Assembly (NCBI GenBank): GCA_021613535.1
Contig: CP075497.1
Span: forward strand, 1,860,001 to 1,924,000
DNA length: 64,000 nt
Reading direction: 5' to 3'
Source: Adineta vaga
Taxonomy: Eukaryota > Rotifera
The notes under the pieces were generated by a model that saw only the letters and a list, made by a program, of their open reading frames with translations, made no database searches and had not been told where the DNA came from. Within the stretch, counting starts at the first letter, position 1; each line of letters starts with the position of its first letter. The position numbers and the translations under genes are program-made. Below, in pieces: positions 11,051-21,900 of the stretch.

Positions 11051-12997
11051 ATGGAACAAAAATCAAATCGTGTACAACAGTTCATACAAAGTCTACGAGA
11101 AAGTAAAAGACCTATTCATCTTTTTCGTTAAATATTCATTTAAAATAGAACATCACAATCATCAACCTCCACAATGTGAATTTTCAACAGGTAAGAATTT
11201 CTTTGTTTTATTAAATAAATAAATAAATGAAGATTTTATTTTAAGATAAAAAATGGCTTGATATTCAGTTTGATTCTCATGAACGAATAGTAAAGCCTAA
11301 TGATCTTCTACATGATATGAAAGACCCACCGGGTTCAATCAATCGAAGAATATTAAACAAAATTCAAGGATCTTTAATTGGAATAGCTTTAGGCGATGCT
11401 TTAGGAGCGCACGTAGAATTTCGTCCTCGTCAATATTTAGTGGAAAATCCAGTTAAAGATCTCGTAGGAGGTGGCACTTGGGGTCTTAAAAAAGGACAGG
11501 TATTGTACTACGACAAGATAAAAAGCCTCAGCAGTACATTCATGTTTGCCTTTTTCTAATCAGACAAACAATTGTATGCTATAAAATATAAAAATAAGTC
11601 ATGTCTTTTTCTAAGTCATACATTCAGCAGTAGTATGACGTCACTTGAAAATTTGATATCTTCGAAAGTCATGCCGAGTTATACTACACTAAACAAATAT
11701 TAAATAGCAAAGAAATCGACTTCTGAAAATATGTTTTGAGTTTCAATGACAAATGATTTATAAGAATATTTTCGAAATACTTAAAAAAGAATCACGATAT
11801 TCCATCGCATAGGAATGACTGAGTGTGTAAATAGTTTCGCTCGAGATTAAAGAATTTATATTTTAGTTTACTGATGATACTTCGATGACACTATGCTTGG
11901 CTATATCATTAATCACTCGTCGTGGTTTTGTTCCATATGATCAATTAGTTCGATATAAATGGTGGTATCAAAATGGATATATGTCATCAACTGGACAATG
12001 TTTTGATATAGGTGCAGGAACTCGACAATCCCTTGAAGTATTTATTAATCGTCAACGTAAATGGGAAAAAAGATATAGGACCCGTGTTTATAGCTTGGAT
12101 CGACTCTCAGATGATGATTATCTTCAAAGATTCAAGGTCTATTGTAGTAGAAATATTGGAGCTGGTAATGGAGCTCTAATGAGAGTAGCACCAGTTTCAC
12201 TTTTTTTTTATAAGTTTCCAAACATAGCCATTGAATATTCAGGTATTAGTGGACAGATTACTCATGGAGATAAGGAAGCTTATGATGCTTGTCGGTACTA
12301 TGGAGCTTTGATATGTGCTGTTATGAATGGTGTTGAAAAAGCACAACTTCTTGACAACAATTTTTATCAAAGTCAGAGAATTTTCGATGATAATCCACTT
12401 TGTGATGAAATTAGGATGGTTGCTGAAGGATCTTACAAGAAGAAAGGTGGTTATGATGAAGGAATAAGAGGAAAAGGTTATATAGTTTATGCTCTTGAGG
12501 CTGCTTTATGGGCATTTTGGTCTGATAATGACTGTTTTGAAAAAGGTGTACTAGCTGCTATCAATTTAGGTGATGATACTGATACGACAGCTGCTATTTA
12601 TGGTCAATTAGCTGGTGCATACTACGGATATGATCGATTACCTCAGAATTGGGTTAAAGAACTGTATGCAAAAGATTTTATATTAAACATCAGTAAATGG
12701 CTAGCATATGAAGGCGAAAAATGGAAAGAATCAGACATCACACCACCAACACATCATCCATCAAAATATTCATCTTCTTGTGATAATCTTACAGTCGATG
12801 TATTAACTAGAGATTATTCTAGAGATCTATCGGCTCCTGTTTCTGAACCATCATCACCAAAGAACAAATCTTTTTGGAATAGATTCTTGCACCCTTTTCG
12901 CGGTAAGAAACAATCATCACATTCGCTTACGAAAATGTCTTATACACCTCATCCTCCAAGAAAACCAAGACAACGTCGTCTTTCAGATCCAAAATAA
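11051..12997 (+). CDS. ADP-ribosylglycohydrolase (DraG/ARH type)
   Basis: Four exons (11051-11102, 11149-11190, 11246-11499, 11867-12997) join in phase to 492 aa. After a short polar leader the DraG fold starts with QGSLIGIALGDALGAHVEF. The two metal-binding acidic motifs are FTDDTSMTLCLA, split from its exon by a 367-nt intron, and LGDDTDTTAAIYGQLAGA; GNGALMRVAP lies between. These are the two Mg2+ sites of enzymes that remove ADP-ribose from proteins. The last 100 residues are basic, Ser/Pro-rich and probably disordered (RKPRQRRLSDPK), unlike bacterial DraG, and may carry localisation or regulatory sites. A sirtuin lies 550 nt downstream on the same strand. Substrate (Arg-, Ser- or DNA-linked ADP-ribose) cannot be told from the sequence. 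Confidence 0.92.
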
Positions 12998-13547
12998 ACA
13001 TTCTTTCGAAATAATTCAATCGTACGAGATAACTTTGACTTTAAAGATTAATTTTATTTGCATTTAGAAAAAAAACGAATTTTTTCGTAGTTTTTTTAAA
13101 CATTCGTTGATGTATATGATTTGAATGAGGAAACAAAAATAGTATATAAAATTCAACAAATATATGAGATACAATTCAAATGAAAATCTGTCTTTCATGC
13201 TAAATACATAGTTACAATCTTCTATTTGGTAAACGAATAAATATACTTATCGACATGTCATGGTATACCATACGGTTTATCATCAGTGTTGATAAACTAT
13301 AAAGAGCCTGTTTCTGCGAAACATGAAACTAAATATTCTCGGAATTGATTCATCGAGTTTCAATGAGTAAATATTGACAAAGTATGACAACCATATTTTA
13401 CTTTTTTTTCTACCTACTTTTTCATGGAAAAGTATAATCGAACATTGTCTTTCATTGCTCAATGTAATTCATGAATGGTGACATCTGTAACTCATTCTAC
13501 GTAATGGTTAAATATTTCCTTCATTTCAGATATTGAGAAAGATCACG
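12998..13547. other. Intergenic between ADP-ribosylglycohydrolase and sirtuin
   Basis: About 550 nt. A good acceptor (TTTCATTTCAG ending at 13529) just ahead of the sirtuin ATG suggests a 5'UTR intron or an unseen leader exon. No other gene seen. Confidence 0.45.
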
Positions 13548-14519
13548 ATGGCATCGACTAGTAAATCTGCGAATGTAGATGTAAATCAAACAATGGATAC
13601 TGAAATGAAATCATTAATTAATCAAGCAGCTGAGTTAATAATTAGTTGTGAAGCGATTTTATTCACAAGTGGTGCTGGCATGGGTGTCAGTAGTGGACTT
13701 GGAACATTCCGAGGTATTGCAGCTGGTGTTTGGCCACCTCTATTGAAACATAAAGATTTAGATTTTACTGATATGAGTAATCCACAATGGTTCGAAAAAG
13801 CACAAGGAAATAGTGAAGAACATAATACAGCAAATTTCGGTTATGCATTTTGGGCATATCGATATAATGCTTACACATCATCAGCTCCACATATTGGTTA
13901 TGAAATTGCAAAACAATGGAGTCGTTTCAATCATGTTAAGTATTCATTTAGTTTTACAAGCAATATTGATGGTCATTGGATAAAATCAGGTTGGGATGAA
14001 TCATCGATTTTAGAATGTCATGGATCAATTCATTATATGCAATGTATTCAACCATGTCGTAACAAAATATGGGAAACAAATAGTTCATTAAATCTTCTAA
14101 TTGATCCAAAAACTGATTGCGTCATTGATAATTTACCAAAATGTCTTTATTGTAAAAGATTAGCAAGACCGAATGTCTTAATGTTTGGTGATGGAAATTA
14201 TTTAGGACGAAGAAAGAATGAACAAGTATTAAATTTTTCTAACTTTCAATCAAATATAGAAAAAATGAAAGGAAGATTATTAATTATTGAATTAGGTGCT
14301 GGTACAGCTGTTCCAACAGTTCGAATAGAAAGTGAAAAAAGATTTGCAGATAACCGATGGAATGCTGATTTTATTCGTATTAATCCATTGAAAGAAGATG
14401 CAATAGTTAGTCCTTATTGGAGAAATAAAGGACAAGGACAAATATTAGAATTGACTCTTGATGCATTGACAGCTTTAACATTAATTAACGAAGTTATTAA
14501 AGAGAAAATGAAATCATAA
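13548..14519 (+). CDS. Sir2-family NAD-dependent deacylase, bacterial type
   Basis: Single exon, 323 aa; the ATG (MASTSKS) is chosen over an in-frame TTG 15 nt upstream. Sirtuin motifs run in order: NAD loop SGAGMGVSSGLGTFRG near residue 43, FTSNIDGHW, catalytic His in ECHGSIHYMQC, paired zinc Cys (CIQPC and CLYC), LARPNVLMFGD, and LIIELGAGTAVPTVR. The ARPNVLMFGD and GAGTAVPTVR strings match a bacterial Sir2 subgroup rather than the SIRT1-7 proteins of animals, where TQNID and GAGxSxxSGIPDFR are usual. The lack of introns fits horizontal acquisition. Catalytic residues look intact. It could be a deacylase or an ADP-ribosyltransferase. It lies 550 nt after an ADP-ribosylglycohydrolase on the same strand. 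Confidence 0.92.
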   Translation: MASTSKSANVDVNQTMDTEMKSLINQAAELIISCEAILFTSGAGMGVSSGLGTFRGIAAGVWPPLLKHKDLDFTDMSNPQWFEKAQGNSEEHNTANFGYAFWAYRYNAYTSSAPHIGYEIAKQWSRFNHVKYSFSFTSNIDGHWIKSGWDESSILECHGSIHYMQCIQPCRNKIWETNSSLNLLIDPKTDCVIDNLPKCLYCKRLARPNVLMFGDGNYLGRRKNEQVLNFSNFQSNIEKMKGRLLIIELGAGTAVPTVRIESEKRFADNRWNADFIRINPLKEDAIVSPYWRNKGQGQILELTLDALTALTLINEVIKEKMKS

Positions 14520-14743
14520 GAATACTTTGCAAGTGATATTTTTTTTAACAATGTAATATTTTATGTCAAATATCAAATCTATTTTTCTTGATTTTTAAAT
14601 ATTAATAAACATAACTATGAGTTTATTTGAAATATTTAATCTTGATCAATACTTGACGTTCATTATAAAAGAATGACGCGTGGGTGAATCATAAAGTGCA
14701 AATGATTGATCTTGTCATCATACAAAATCATGATTTTCCTACG

Positions 14744-14753
14744 TATATATAAA
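14744..14753 (+). promoter_or_regulatory. TATA box of the glutamate-receptor gene
   Basis: TATATATAAA, 38 nt ahead of the ATG at 14791, leaving a very short 5'UTR of roughly 10-20 nt. Confidence 0.55.
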
Positions 14754-14790
14754 GCTGATTTCCATATGTTTTTTACATTTCAATCGAATC

Positions 14791-17700
14791 ATGAACTTTA
14801 ATTTTATCCTTGTATTTATCTCTTTAATACATTCAATTGATACAGTTCGAATTCTCGGACTTTTTCCTCGATATGAAGATACATCTGTTGATTATTCGAA
14901 ATATTATCCTACTAATCATTGGACATTTCAAACTATTGCAATGTTTCGTGCAGCTTTAACTCTTGCTGATCAATATCAAATCCATATAAATTCTACAATT
15001 ATTCAAACAACAAGTGAAGGAAATGGTTTTACCGAATTAGATTTAATCTGTCGAGAAATCAAAGATACATCAAAATCAGATATTATTGGTATTATTGGAC
15101 CATCAGCATCAACTAAAGCACGTTTTCTTGCAACATTTGCTGGACATATCGGTTTACCATTGATATCCTATGCTGCAACGAATGCTGAACTTAATGATCC
15201 ACTTGTTTATCCAACATTTTATCGTACAGTTCCATCGGATATTCTTTTAGCTGAAGCAATTATTCAATTATTCGAATATTTTAAATGGAAAACATGTACA
15301 TTGATTTTAACGAAAGATGATTATGGTTATGGTGGATTGAAAATTTTATCAGAAATTTATCATTTAAATTTAACGATTAAAGAACGATTAATTTTCGATC
15401 CAATATCTGATAAATTTCATGTAAATATGACAAAAACATTGAAGAAAAGTCAATCACGTATTGTATTAATTTGGGCAAATCACGATTCATCAACAAGAAT
15501 TCTTCAACATGCATTTAATGAAAATCTTTTCGATAGTTCATATGTTTGGTTAATGACAAATAAAGTAAATTTTAAAAATCTATTCTTCTTCTTCTTCTTC
15601 TCAATCTTCTAATGAGTTTTTAGATCGATTTCAATGCATTTCCATCGATACATTTATTAAAATTAGAAGGTATTCTTGCGGTAATTCCAATTATCGATAA
15701 TGAAACCAATGAAAATTTACGAAAACAAGCTTTAAATATTTGGCGTCAGTCAGAGAAAGATAGAGATTATTTTCCGGATCATATTTCTTCGTTAAATCCA
15801 TATGCAATGTATACATTTGATGCCGTGTGGAGTTTAATTGAAGCATTGAATAAATCTTCATCTGATCATGAATCTCCATCGATGTTTACTTCAACACATT
15901 GTTTTGATAATCGATTAATAAATGATGAGAAATATCAAATGTATTTACAAAATACACACTTTTTTGGTGTATCAGGAAAGGTTCAATTTGTTAAGAATAT
16001 TTCAAATGATCGTTTTAATGATGTTTCTTATGCACTGTATAATTTACAATCGATGAAAGAGGAATATGAAGTAAGAAAAATCGAGATAAAATATGTGAAT
16101 ATTATGATTTGGTATAAAAAAACTCGTCAATGGACATTGGTGAATGATAAACAAAACACTGATATTATCTGGCCAGATGAAAATTTAGATTATGTACCAA
16201 CGGATTATCCTCAACTTCAAGGTTAGTTCAATCAATTCGTTTATATTAAAGATGAAAAGATCTGATTGAAACTTCTAAGATTTATCTAGTGGACAAAATT
16301 TACGTATTCCATAAGAATATCAACTTTCCCATCCTTCAGGATTTCTCTCGATGTACTCTTTCTTTAGTCTATCAAAACTTTTCTACAAAATCGTTGGGAT
16401 TCGATACAACGCATGGTAACAAATTGATTATTTTATCTACTTGTAATGATAGAGAAACTAGTTCTCTACACAATTAGTTCCTCTATCATCAGAAGTAGGT
16501 GAACTAATGATCGTAATGAGTAGCATTGAAACTACAGTCCGATACATTCTCTCTCGAGATGATCTAGACCGACTTTCGTGTGAAACACACTTATTCACAT
16601 AGATTTTGTCGATCCGACTAAGATCTGAGTATGAAAATTCTATTTAGGTAAATTTGTACGTATTTTCGTTATTGAAGCTCCTCCATTTGTTATTGTACGT
16701 AATATTTCAAGTGAAAATTATCCTTCAAATAATTTTGATTATATCAATTTTCGTTCTGAACCATTGAAAACTCTTGATAAAAATATTCTTATTTATGGCT
16801 TTGTTGCTGATTTTATTCATGAACTTCAAGATGCAATTCATTTTAATTATAGTCTTCGAGTAGCTGATCCAACAACAAATTATCATTCGCTTGTTGCTCT
16901 ATTAACACATCAACGACGAGAACATGATATGATTTTATCGGATATTCGAATAACTTCAAATCGTTTATTAACAGTGGATTTTTCTAAGCCATTTCATGAA
17001 AATACATTTCGAATTATTATTCGACAAAATCCTTATTCATCTTCAACACTTTTTTCATGTTTTAATCCATTTACTTGGGATGTTTGGATTGCAATACTAG
17101 CTGTGATTATTTATTCAGGTATTATTATCTATTTCTTCGAATGTCGAAATAAAATCATTGAAAATGATCAATCAAGAGTGAAATCTATATTGATTGGTGT
17201 ATGTCATGCATTGAGTAGTGTAATTATAATGAATGCGGATATACGTTTAACAACAAATCCAAGTCGATTAACTGTTTTAGGTTTATATGCACTAGGAATT
17301 ATACTTGTTGCAACGTATACAGCAAATCTATCGTCGTTTCTTACATTAAATCGTGGTCAACCATTGATATCAGGTATTGATGATATTAAAAATGGTCGTT
17401 TACCATTCTCACGTATTGGTATTGTTGTTAATTCTGCTGTTTCAGATTATTATATACAAAATATTCATTCAATCTATCATCCATTATCATCAGCCGAAGA
17501 AATCTATTTACGTTTATTAGATCATACAATTGATGCAGCTATATGGGATTCATCTGTACTTGAATATGCAGTTAATAATTTCTATTGTAATCGATTAACT
17601 GTTATTGGTGTTGGTTTTGTTAAATCATCATTTGCTGTTGTTTTACCAAAAAATTGGCCGTATAAAACGGATTTAGATGTTCATATTTTAGAAATGCGCG

Positions 17701-17939
17701 AAAGTGAAAAATTAGATAATATTGAAAATACATGGTTAGATTATCGACAATGTTCTTCAACATCAATGATAAATAGCGGAAGAACAAATGAACCTAATAT
17801 TCAAATCTTTTCATTGGATATTATGTCCGGACTTTTTCTAACATTTCTTATTATAACTGCAATCGCATTTGGAGTTCATTTATGGTATTATCGAACAATT
17901 ATTATTCAGAGTTTTTGTCATCGTATTCAACGAGTATGA
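14791..17939 (+). CDS. Ionotropic glutamate receptor
   Basis: Three exons (14791-15564, 15624-16221, 16648-17939) give 887 aa. A signal peptide (MNFNFILVFISLIHS) is followed by an amino-terminal ANF/LIVBP-type domain (IIGPSAS, then GLPLISYAATNAEL), the two-lobed ligand-binding domain, and three membrane spans plus a re-entrant loop. In S1, TSNRLLTVDFSKPF keeps the Arg that binds the ligand carboxylate. In S2, AIWDSSVLEYAV keeps the Asp that binds the amino group. M3 reads ATYTANLSSFLT, close to the family SYTANLAAF gate. The pore loop (GVCHALSSVIIMNADIR) matches neither the vertebrate Q/R-site form nor the potassium-type filter reported for an Adineta receptor. The short cytoplasmic tail has no PDZ ligand that I recognise. 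Confidence 0.93.
16446..16489. repeat. Imperfect inverted repeat inside receptor intron 2
   Basis: Two 18-nt arms (16446-16463 and 16472-16489) match at 16 of 18 positions around an 8-nt loop. They sit in a 426-nt intron, long for this window. Could be a small transposon relic or an RNA hairpin. Confidence 0.6.
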
Positions 17940-18095
17940 TTCATTCTCAAAATCATCACAACACATCAAATCGGAAATCTATTATTGACACGATTTTTGT
18001 TTTTATCTAAGATTTATACTGATAAGTTATCTAAGATTAAACTGATTTCTTAAAAAAGAAAAAGGAAAAAATATTTACTTCGATATTTTGTAAAG

Positions 18096-18611
18096 ATGAA
18101 AAGTATTGTATTTTTACTAATGTGTATTGTTACTCAAACTACTGCTAGCAATAGTACACGTAAGGAAATTATTTAACTTAATCGTCTGTTCAGAAAATCT
18201 CTATTTAAATTAGAATCAATTTCATCGTATGTGAGTTTTGTTACCCCGAAGATTGTTCCATTTCTACTTGGTACTTATCGTTTTGATACATTGGAATCCG
18301 TTGAATTTCCACTCGATGTTATATTTCCATCAACTGCACGTAAGGTGAATATAATCGTTTTCATTCGAAGTGGAATGAATTCTTATGAAACTGCGTTTAA
18401 TCTTTGGCTATGGACAGAATGTCCTGAGAAAAGTCTCATTGATACAAAATTCAAACGTGGCTATCGATATAATCAAAATGCTTATTCATTTGATTCTGAA
18501 ACACTTGAATTTTCATATTGTTCATCGAAACCGAAACTTTATGCAATTACAGACAATCAAGCAAATAATGTACATGTAGAATTATATGCTGCAGGTTATA
18601 CAAAGGTTTAA
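18096..18611 (+). CDS. Small secreted protein of unknown function
   Basis: Two exons (18096-18159 and 18214-18611) join in phase to 153 aa. The first exon encodes a clear signal peptide (MKSIVFLLMCIVTQTTA). The mature part has two Cys, many aromatic residues and alternating hydrophobic stretches (VNIIVFIRSGMNS, FNLWLWTEC, HVELYAAGY) that suggest an all-beta domain, perhaps a lectin-like or jelly-roll fold. I do not recognise the family. The start is the ATG that opens the signal peptide. It follows the glutamate receptor by about 160 nt on the same strand, with its own ATG and leader, so it is probably a separate transcript. Confidence 0.72.
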
Positions 18612-18982
18612 AGAGTTGTTCAACGATATGATACACAATTTCTAATTATATTGAAAGGCGAAAATAAACATGTAGTTCTTTCGTGTTATTATTGAAATAA
18701 TAACATAGAAATGTGTGATAACAAAATTATTTCTATTGATAAGTCGAGTCTTAGACAAATACATAGAACTAATGTTGATATTTCTTATCTTAGGTTTATA
18801 ATTAATCCGAATTGTCAAAAGATAAGAACAACGATGAAATATGAAGTTCTTACAATATATTCGAAGTTAAAATAAATGTATAATAGAATTTGATTTATTA
18901 GATTTGAAAATCAAACGGTTAGTTTCACAAATCACGAATAAAAAAATGATCTAAAATGCATAGATGTAAATCACAGAAATAC
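18612..18982. other. Convergent intergenic region
   Basis: About 370 nt between the plus-strand small secreted gene and the minus-strand TRPM gene; both 3' ends fall here. AATAAA-like strings occur on both strands. Nothing else seen. Confidence 0.45.
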
Positions 18983-21900
18983 TCATTCATCGATCGATCG
19001 AATATCTAAACAAATTTATCAATAGAAAATATCTAATCATATCAATAACACAACCCTTACCACTTGTTGTTATCGCTGATCGCAATCTTGGTTTTGGTTC
19101 TCGAGACATTTTCACACGTTCCATTGCATCCATCATCCATTGCATACATCGATTCATCTTAAATAAATAAAATAGAAAAAGAAACTTTTCATATTATTTC
19201 ATCTTACTTCTTCAGCATAAGTACGAAGATCTCCAACAGCCTTTTTAATTGATGACATTTCATCTGTAATTGCTTTTATATCAACATTGGATGAGATTTG
19301 AGGAGTATTAAGTGCATCTGATGTTGCAGATGACGTTTCTTGTCGTGCAATAGCTGGTATAAGAGCAGCAGCAGATGTTGGTTGACCAGTAACAACTGTT
19401 CGAGCATATAAATTTGTTGCATAACTTTCAAATTCTGACCATTCTTTATCAATATTTCGAGTAGTAGCAACCATTTCTAAAATATTTTGTATGAAATTAT
19501 TTTTCAAAGATAATCTTAGAAATCTATTTACTAAATGTTTTCGCTCGTTTTGTATATAAAGATGAATGTTTTGAGCATTGTATATGTCGTAAAATTAATT
19601 TGATTAATTCTATCAAATGAGTAATGAAAATAAATGGAGGAAAAAGTGGTGGTCGATCGAAATATTCTCGAACAAATGAATATCGTTCATAACGCCATAC
19701 AAGATCTGTTTGAGTTTGAACTGATTCAAACGTGAAACTAGAAACATTTCAAAGTTCATTATCTTATTTCTAGAAAATGGAAACGTTACCTAAACATCGC
19801 AATAAGAAGATTAATAAGTAGAATATTAACGAATAACATATGAAATGCTAAAAGAACATGTGTTGCAATAGATGTGGGCATATTTGGATTTCCTAGGAAG
19901 AAAGTTCAAAAAAAAATGTTGATAAACAAATCTTATTCATACGATCAAGTGCATCCATTTCGCCACCTGTTTCACCATACATAAGATAATAACTTGGATA
20001 CATAATATGTCGAAAAATAGATCGACCATTAAATGCTAAATCATCACTATCATCATCTGAATTATAATTATACATCGCTCGAGATGTAACACCATATGCA
20101 ACCATGGCAACCAAAATAATATAGATAAAGAAAAATAAATCAATAACCTAAAAAGTATTGAATGAGAAAAGTTCGAAGATGTTCAGATGTTTCAAACAAA
20201 CCATTCGTCGTATCATAACAAGTTTTGGTCCAAGTTTTTGTGCAATACCAAGAAAAGCTAACGATCGAATAAACCAAATTTCTAAGTCATAAGCCAGAAC
20301 AATTTTTGCCGCTGATAAGTCCTCTTCCGTTGATGCTGCGGTAAAACGAAGAATTAAACCAATATAAAAGAGTATATAAGATGCTAAACGAATTGAACTA
20401 AAAAATAGATCTTTTATAAAATAATTTTGTAATTTTCCAACAAAGGATCGATTGTCTTGACAAAGAAACTAGAATATCAAATGAATAAATTAAAGAAATG
20501 ATCAGAAGACAAGTAATTTACTTTTCGAAAATCTTCCATTAACATTGTCGTAACTGTAATAATCACTAAAATTTCTGTCCAATGTATACTTGGAATTTCA
20601 TCTGTTGGGGGATCGAAAGCGAATAAAAGATAATATGAAAATACCAATAAGAAAAAGAGATAACTGGCAGAATTGTATAAAAATTTAATATATGGTGATT
20701 CATGAAATTGTTTTAACCGACGAAAATATCGTTTACATCGTAATGAACAAGTTTTGTTTGTTAGAGTTAAATTATTATCCGAATAATTAATACCATGTGC
20801 ATCCAATCTAAATCATTCAGAACGAACTCATTCGATTCGATTTTTCTTTATTCTTTATTTACCTTTGTATTCTTTTGGGTATTAATGCTCTGGTTTCGTC
20901 TACTGTTTCATTAACAGTCATTTCATGATCTTTCTTTTCATGTTGATGATCAAAACGTTCGCTTTCTCGTTCATCTGGTTTTCGATATGAAACTACTAAT
21001 GGGCCTAATAAACCGAACGTACAAATACTCAAAAGAATTAATAAACGTCGAATTATTGTTGATTGATATGAATCTAATTTATCGTACCAAACATTATTTA
21101 ATAATTGATCACAACATGGTTGTCCAACAAAGTTTTTATCATCTGCATCAACAGCTACCTAAATAAAGACATTTCAGTTTTTTCCGTGCAGACCTTTTGA
21201 GATTAAAGTATGAAACTAACATAGTCTATTTGTGCCTGTGAGAGAGGGAAGAAAAATTCTTTGACTTGAGAAAAAAATCTTACTTGAAGACATGAAACAC
21301 CACCAAAAATATTAATCCGTCGAATGGCGATTTCGCATGCAATAGCTTCATCATAATTATAACAACATTTCAAACATTCATTTGCATATTCTTCAAATTG
21401 CTCAGCTTCCTGAAGTAGAAGTTCTTTGGATTCATTATCACGAGCATATTCTACGTATGATTTCAAGATTTTTGATGCAATTAAAGCAGCACAAATACGT
21501 GCTTGCATATGACTTAAAAACACTTTGGCCATATCGAGACGATTTGTAAGAACAGCCCAAAAAAACAAATCACGATAAGCTAATTCTCGTGCTTCTTTTT
21601 TTGCTTCGTCGGGATCGGGAACTTCATCTTCATCATTTTCATCATCAGAATATAAATCAGTACGACTATCTGAAACTCGACCTCGATTCGTACATCGACA
21701 ACATATTAACAATCGTCCCCAAAATCCATTCACTGCCGGAGCATATGTAGATTTCATATAATCACCTACAACTGTTTTCAAAACATGATCAAGATGGTGT
21801 CTCATTTCAACTGGTCGATTTCCATTACATTTCTCCAAAAGATAAAGACGTTCTTTCTAAAACAAAACAAACCGAATCAAATCATTGACTAAATCGATAT

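Noticed and set aside
10860-11066. 68-codon minus-strand frame
   Set aside because: Low-complexity translation, no family, and it overlaps the first exon of the ADP-ribosylglycohydrolase on the other strand.
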